From: Membranipora membranacea
Taxonomy: Eukaryota > Bryozoa > Gymnolaemata > Cheilostomatida > Membraniporidae
Direction: 5' to 3'
Assembly (NCBI GenBank): GCA_914767715.1
Contig: OU612067.1
Coordinates: forward strand, 13,581,001-13,645,000
DNA: 64,000 bases
In this document: positions 61,001 to 64,000 of the stretch, in pieces
How positions within the stretch are numbered: position 1 is the first letter of the stretch
Layout: the number at the start of each line of letters is the position of its first letter
Made by a program: the position numbers and the translations under genes
The notes under the pieces: generated by a model
The model's input: only the letters and a program-made list of their open reading frames with translations
Databases searched by the model: none
What the model was told of the DNA's origin: nothing

Positions 61001-61253
61001 TAACTTAATTCATGTTGATCTTGATAGTTTGTCAAAGTTTCTCAGGAAACATGTTCAAATGCATGCTTCAAGAGGGCCATTCTACTTGGAAACAAGCAAA
61101 ACATTTTTTTTGCTTGTAGAGAACGCTACCCGGTACAACGATTACATAGGTGGCTACTACAAAAGCGTTATCGGGAATCGCCCTATTGATGGGAAGAGAG
61201 AGGAAGAGGCCAAGCTGTTAACATTACTAAAAAGAGTTCTCGGCAGAGACTGA
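58064..61253 (+). CDS. Secreted precursor, gene 3 (cysteine domain lost)
   Basis: Exons 58064-58131, 58393-58462 (or from 58390), 60349-60478, 61120-61253 (TGA); phases 2, 0, 1; 133 or 134 aa. Signal peptide MDKRLILLLIITAVSALHQH; acidic NPVEVNLSLDLKTVLASALA; linker LLRRYKIGKLETFIQADDLH; tail SVIGNRPIDGKREEEAKLLT then LLKRVLGRD. It is clearly the paralogue of genes 1 and 2, but the exon carrying the first seven cysteines is a wreck (60964-61008). That exon is phase 1-1, so splicing past it keeps the frame and yields a shorter secreted protein; the tail exon also lacks the eighth cysteine (ENATRYNDYIGG replaces it). Intron 2 has grown to 1.9 kb by element insertion. Transcription is not proven; a pseudogene is possible. 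Confidence 0.72.
59049..59411 (-). mobile_element. Short non-coding element, copy 2 (intron 2 of gene 3)
   Basis: Reverse-complement relative of 40224-40588; only a few differences by eye, for example GACTCAATTTTGCAGAGATC against GATCTCTGCAAAATTGAGTT. Confidence 0.85.
60964..61008 (+). pseudogene. Remnant of the cysteine-domain exon in gene 3
   Basis: After a TATAG acceptor-like site the frame reads ECDKAQRCNFRMLT and stops. It matches the start of gene 2 exon 4 (ECDKLSC) at the right place between exons 3 and 5; the remainder is gone. Confidence 0.6.
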
Positions 61254-62147
61254 TATCTGTTTTCAATACACAATCCTATTGCTTCACTATCATATACATA
61301 TATATGAATTTTACTTGCCAATTAAGTCACTAGGACATATGGGACCATGCACAGCAATCATAACAGTAAAACAGTAAAACAGTCATGTTTGTTTCGGTAA
61401 TGTAAGGGGTATTTGATTGTACAAGTTTGTTCTCTCTATGGTGGCGGAGAGCTATTGCAAAATTGTTTATCAAAGCGCGCATTCACAGAGGGAACAAACT
61501 TATTCAAGGTATTTGTTGAGTGTCAGAAATTCGGGTGCTGATAATGGGCAAAAAAGAGTAACTTTCATACCTGATTAAAAATAACATAATGCTGTAGCTT
61601 TGGTCCTCAGCCTCCATAATTATCATAATTATATTAATGGATTGAGCTGTTTCGATTAGCCGCAATACATAAATGTAGGTAGATCATAATAGATAAATTT
61701 TTGTAATTTCAAAAAAGTTAAATCTTATGAGTTTACGCTCATATTATGACGTTGTATTCCAATTGAGCACACCTTAATCAGAGGCTTGTCTTGACAAGCT
61801 TACCACGACAGGGTAGCCTGAATCACTGCGGGAGCTAGCAATTAATGAGAGTCTCTTTATGAGAACCTCTTATGAGAACCACCATTAGCTCATTTTCAAT
61901 ACCACCAAGCATAGAGAAACAAATACCTCATTATGCTAAATTCACGCTTGGGGCAGCTGCTGTGGTGAGTTGTCTGTTCCCAACTTTTTGAATTTATGTT
62001 TTTTGAGGCTATAAACTTGACATTACAATGACCTTGAGGAAACTTGTCACATGTAAAATAAATTCTGGACTATCATAAAACAATTTTTAATTCTACAACT
62101 TTGAGTAGCTTTCCTCATTCGAGTAGCACTTAGTATCGTATCCAGCA
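61254..62147. other. Intergenic between gene 3 and NLE1
   Basis: No gene or repeat recognised. The right end should hold the NLE1 promoter and leader; no TATA box stands out, as is usual for housekeeping genes. Confidence 0.5.
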
Positions 62148-63735
62148 ATGGAGTCTGAAGAAGCTATGGAGGATATTATTCCTATGGATAAACATATACT
62201 TGTTCAATTCAAGAGTGAAAATGGGGACATACTTGGCAGTCCGTTTGATATGCCAACCAATCTTTCAAAAGAAAAGTTACAGATGCTCTGTGATGCCCTA
62301 CAGCAAAAGGTTTGTCATTAATATTTATATTGTTGGGCCCACTTGAAGAGCTTCTGGTCTCATTCAAATTGGTACAAAAACCCAGTGTTGGTATTTAAAA
62401 TGCATATGGATGGGGGGGGGGCATTAGTTAGACAAATTGATCAAACTCAAAGCTATAGCTAGATAGATAGATGGAGCCTATATCATTCTCTCACATCCTA
62501 AAATTGGAAGAATGTTTGTCTTCTCCTACTCTACTGCATGCTTCCATGTTATTCAACAGGAAGAGAAGACACCATATAAGTTTTATGTGAACGAGTGCGA
62601 GATAACCTCTACATTAGCTGACTCACTGGACGAGGAGACACTTGAGGCCTCAGAGAAGGTGCTGGAGATTGTATACCAGCCACAGGCCGTATTCAAAGTC
62701 AGAGCAGTGACCAGATGTACCAGTACTATAGAGGGTCACGCTGAAGCTGTGATATCTGTGTCATTTAGTCCAGATGGCAGGTAATACATTACGCAATGGG
62801 TCGTTTAGTACAACTAAGTCCTGATTGCAGAAACAGAGTCAATTTAGACCTAGCGTTAGTCAAGTTTACTTTCTGAACATAGGCCTACTCTTTATTATAA
62901 CAAATATATGCATTCGCATACAAAGACTTTCTTACTGCTGCTAATTTGGCAGAATGGAGCTTTTTTCAAAGTACACCTCTGCCATCTAACATTCTAACTA
63001 TTCTGAGAATAAACACTCTATAAATGACTTCTATATGCCAATGTTTGTCAGCTAAATGCTTTTTGAACCATATTTTTGGCTTTTTGTGAATCTCTCATAA
63101 ATAAGACTTATCCATGTTTGACCTCCCATGATTGATGAAATATGGCTACAGCTCCTTTATATGATTCTTATTACCAATCTCCTATACTACCAATAGATAT
63201 TTAGCAAGTGGATCAGGAGATACGACTGTGAGGTTCTGGGATCTTCAGACCGAGACACCTCATCACACCTGTAAAGGTTTGTCTCCTCTCAAGCTATCAT
63301 ATACAGACTGTGATACTTGATGCTATAAGAAAATATTTGAGTCCAAAAAGGGTACCATCATCTCATGTCACAAATTTTAATCTTAGAGGCTGTATGAGAT
63401 TCTAAGACTAGACTATTGGGTGGCAGAACGCTAACCTCAGAATCACTGGCAGATAATGTACCCAGTGGTCTCTCTTTGACTTGAGCCATAACAATCCTAC
63501 TGTACGCATACTTACTCTGAAGAAGAGCCTGAGGTTTCCCTTAGAGGTTTAATCTTAGAAGCTGTATTAAGTTCTCAGGTTTGGAGCAATTATTGAGACA
63601 CTCTACTCTTTCTTTGACATGATTAAAATAAATCGTTTTTCTCTCTCACCATTTTCAGCACACAAACATTGGATATTGTGTATTGCTTGGTCACCAGATG
63701 GAAGAAAACTGGCCTCAGCTTGTAAAAAGGGACAG
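62148..63735 (+). CDS. NLE1: Notchless homologue NLE1, first four exons (continues past window)
   Basis: Exons 62148-62309, 62560-62780, 63197-63276, 63659-63735; GT-AG, phases 0, 2, 1, 0; 180 aa visible. The N-terminal NLE domain (about residues 12-90: HILVQFKSENGDILGSPFDM, then PYKFYVNECEITSTLADSL) is the region that binds the AAA-ATPase midasin. WD40 repeats follow: IEGHAEAVISVSFSPDGRYL then ASGSGDTTVRFWDLQT, and AHKHWILCIAWSPDGRKLAS. Notchless/Rsa4 is a nucleolar and nucleoplasmic assembly factor of the 60S ribosomal subunit. About two thirds of the propeller lies beyond the right edge. The ATG at 62148 gives a product starting at the usual place for the family. Confidence 0.95.
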
Positions 63736-64000
63736 GTCAGTTCAAAATTCTACATATTATAACAAATTTCTTTAATTCACAATTTTCACAAATTGCAGTG
63801 AGGCTTTTGAGATGTTCTTTAAATGTGATGGGTTAGTCTTTCAGGTCCTTAAAGATACTATTTCTTGTTCTATTTTGAAAAAACAAGTGTTGCTGTGTGT
63901 CAAAGAGTGTGACTTTAACGTTGAATTGAAAAGAGGTCAGATCGGGTGAGAGTTGTTTTCTCATTGTGCCAAGAAAGGGCAATTTCAAGTCTAGAAGTTA

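Overview
The window is nuclear DNA of a multicellular animal. Genes are split by GT-AG introns of about 0.15-2.9 kb, use the standard code, and belong to metazoan families (TMEM68, IFI27/ISG12, SLC22, Notchless). The DNA is AT-rich and full of small transposons, LINE and SINE fragments and minisatellites. I cannot name the species; an invertebrate, perhaps a lophotrochozoan, is a guess.

Layout, left to right. (1) 231-1108: foldback DNA element. (2) 1569-7681: last seven exons of a TMEM68-type acyltransferase on +, with a complete ISG12-like gene (4108-5453) on the minus strand inside its third visible intron. (3) 9430-19930: a broken tandem duplicate of about 2330-9070. It carries a second intact ISG12-like gene (12100-13384), dead TMEM68 exons (9431-9735), a ~4 kb insertion and an inserted MITE; TMEM68 exons 4-7 are missing from it. 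(4) 20909-27868: complete ten-exon SLC22 transporter. (5) 28-31.8 kb: gene-poor, with a solo 3' fragment of the endonuclease element and local duplications. (6) ~31919-34931: NHL-repeat single-pass membrane protein with three apparent frameshifts. (7) 35.6-38.5 kb: tandem duplications, a two-exon small secreted cysteine peptide gene (37201-38015) and a 30-bp minisatellite. (8) 39.77-43.69 kb and 50.02-54.28 kb: two ~4 kb copies of a repeat encoding a coiled-coil plus endonuclease/exonuclease/phosphatase (EEP) protein with no reverse transcriptase that I can see. (9) 44295-61253: three tandem paralogous genes for secreted precursors with an eight-cysteine domain; the third has lost that domain through decay of one symmetric exon. 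(10) 62148-end: 5' part of NLE1 (Notchless).

The most novel items are the EEP-only repeat and the secreted-precursor family. The ISG12/TMEM68 duplication also matters because its two arms act as filled and empty sites for two MITE insertions. The genes form no operon. The neighbouring paralogues look like local expansions of innate-immune-type (ISG12) and secreted proteins.
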